Source of the DNA: Streptococcus sp. HPH0090
GTDB lineage: Bacteria > Bacillota > Bacilli > Lactobacillales > Streptococcaceae
DNA length: 64,000 nucleotides
Assembly (NCBI RefSeq): GCF_000411475.1
Contig: NZ_KE150464.1
Span: 744,001 to 808,000, forward strand
Reading direction: 5' to 3'
The notes under the pieces are model-generated. The model was given only the letters and a program-made list of their open reading frames with translations, was not told the DNA's origin and ran no database searches. Below are positions 63,950 to 64,000 of this stretch, piece by piece (position 1 is the first letter of the stretch; each line of letters starts with the position of its first letter). A program made the position numbers and the translations under genes.

Positions 63950-64000
63950 TATAGGTTAAAAGCATTCACTAGATTTTTATTTTGATTATCGTTTAGGTAG
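63949..64000 (-). CDS. 3' end of a gene entering from beyond the window (partial)
   Basis: One minus-strand frame stays open from the window edge to a TAA at 63949-63951, ending LVNAFNL, and is followed at once by a terminator-like hairpin. Only about 16 codons are visible, so the product cannot be named, and the frame could be chance. Confidence 0.35.
   Translation of the reverse strand, partial: YLNDNQNKNLVNAFNL

Overview
The window reads as chromosomal DNA of a Mitis-group Streptococcus (S. mitis / S. oralis / S. pneumoniae cluster). The evidence is low-GC Firmicute gene style with strong AGGAGG ribosome sites, two proteins with choline-binding repeats (which implies choline-decorated teichoic acid), a BOX repeat element, the lysine-type MurE plus MurT/GatD peptidoglycan-amidation pair, and blocks of gene order that match pneumococcus from memory (greA-mltG-murC-SNF2-malY-metB-aliB-ytgP/murE-ppaC; codY-cshA-har-pepQ; vex123-vncRS-fba). 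The blocks are joined differently from the pneumococcal reference order as I remember it, so S. mitis or S. oralis is more likely than S. pneumoniae itself.

Layout: 1-4 kb, CppA, an EEP-fold hydrolase and the glucose PTS permease behind a large CcpA-like palindrome. 4-9 kb, a plus-strand run with the tRNA wobble-uridine enzymes MnmL/MnmM, a small unknown protein, a cation/proton antiporter and a YihY-family membrane protein. 9-14 kb, a RimK-like ATP-grasp ligase with a dicarboxylate/amino-acid symporter, a DUF3397 protein and a secreted choline-binding amidase. 14-18.7 kb, tRNA-Thr, a three-gene ABC exporter, a histidine phosphatase and a membrane-anchored alpha/beta hydrolase. 18.8-21.4 kb, an accessory cassette: a 740-residue protein with choline-binding repeats, flanked by 97-bp direct repeats copied from the 3' end of fba. 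21.4-28 kb, fba, vncRS, vex123 and tRNA-Leu. 28-36.5 kb, nicotinamidase, CodY, RNA helicase CshA, hypothiocyanous acid reductase, a BOX element, MurT/GatD and PepQ. 36.5-42 kb, a gene remnant, an FtsX-type ABC system, a four-fold hairpin array, NadE and PncB. 42-64 kb, small regulators and acetyltransferases, an amino-acid permease, and then the long housekeeping block of wall synthesis and metabolism.

Several genes work together. PncA, PncB and NadE cover salvage of nicotinamide to NAD. MurC, MurE, MurT/GatD, the YtgP flippase and MltG span peptidoglycan precursor synthesis, amidation, export and strand release. MalY, a MetB-like enzyme, AliB and the amino-acid permease handle sulfur amino acids and peptide or amino-acid uptake. 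CodY has a near-consensus CodY box at its own promoter.

The most unusual item is the 18.8-21.4 kb cassette. Its protein joins choline-binding repeats to a large domain with an E...D...QxK pattern resembling a restriction-endonuclease-like core and a glycine-zipper segment, with no signal peptide. Other points of note are five genes with leaderless-type promoters, the ytgP/murE divergent promoters whose -35 hexamers coincide, and tandem terminators with a compensatory stem change after nadE. All calls were made by eye without database searches; family names rest on remembered motifs.
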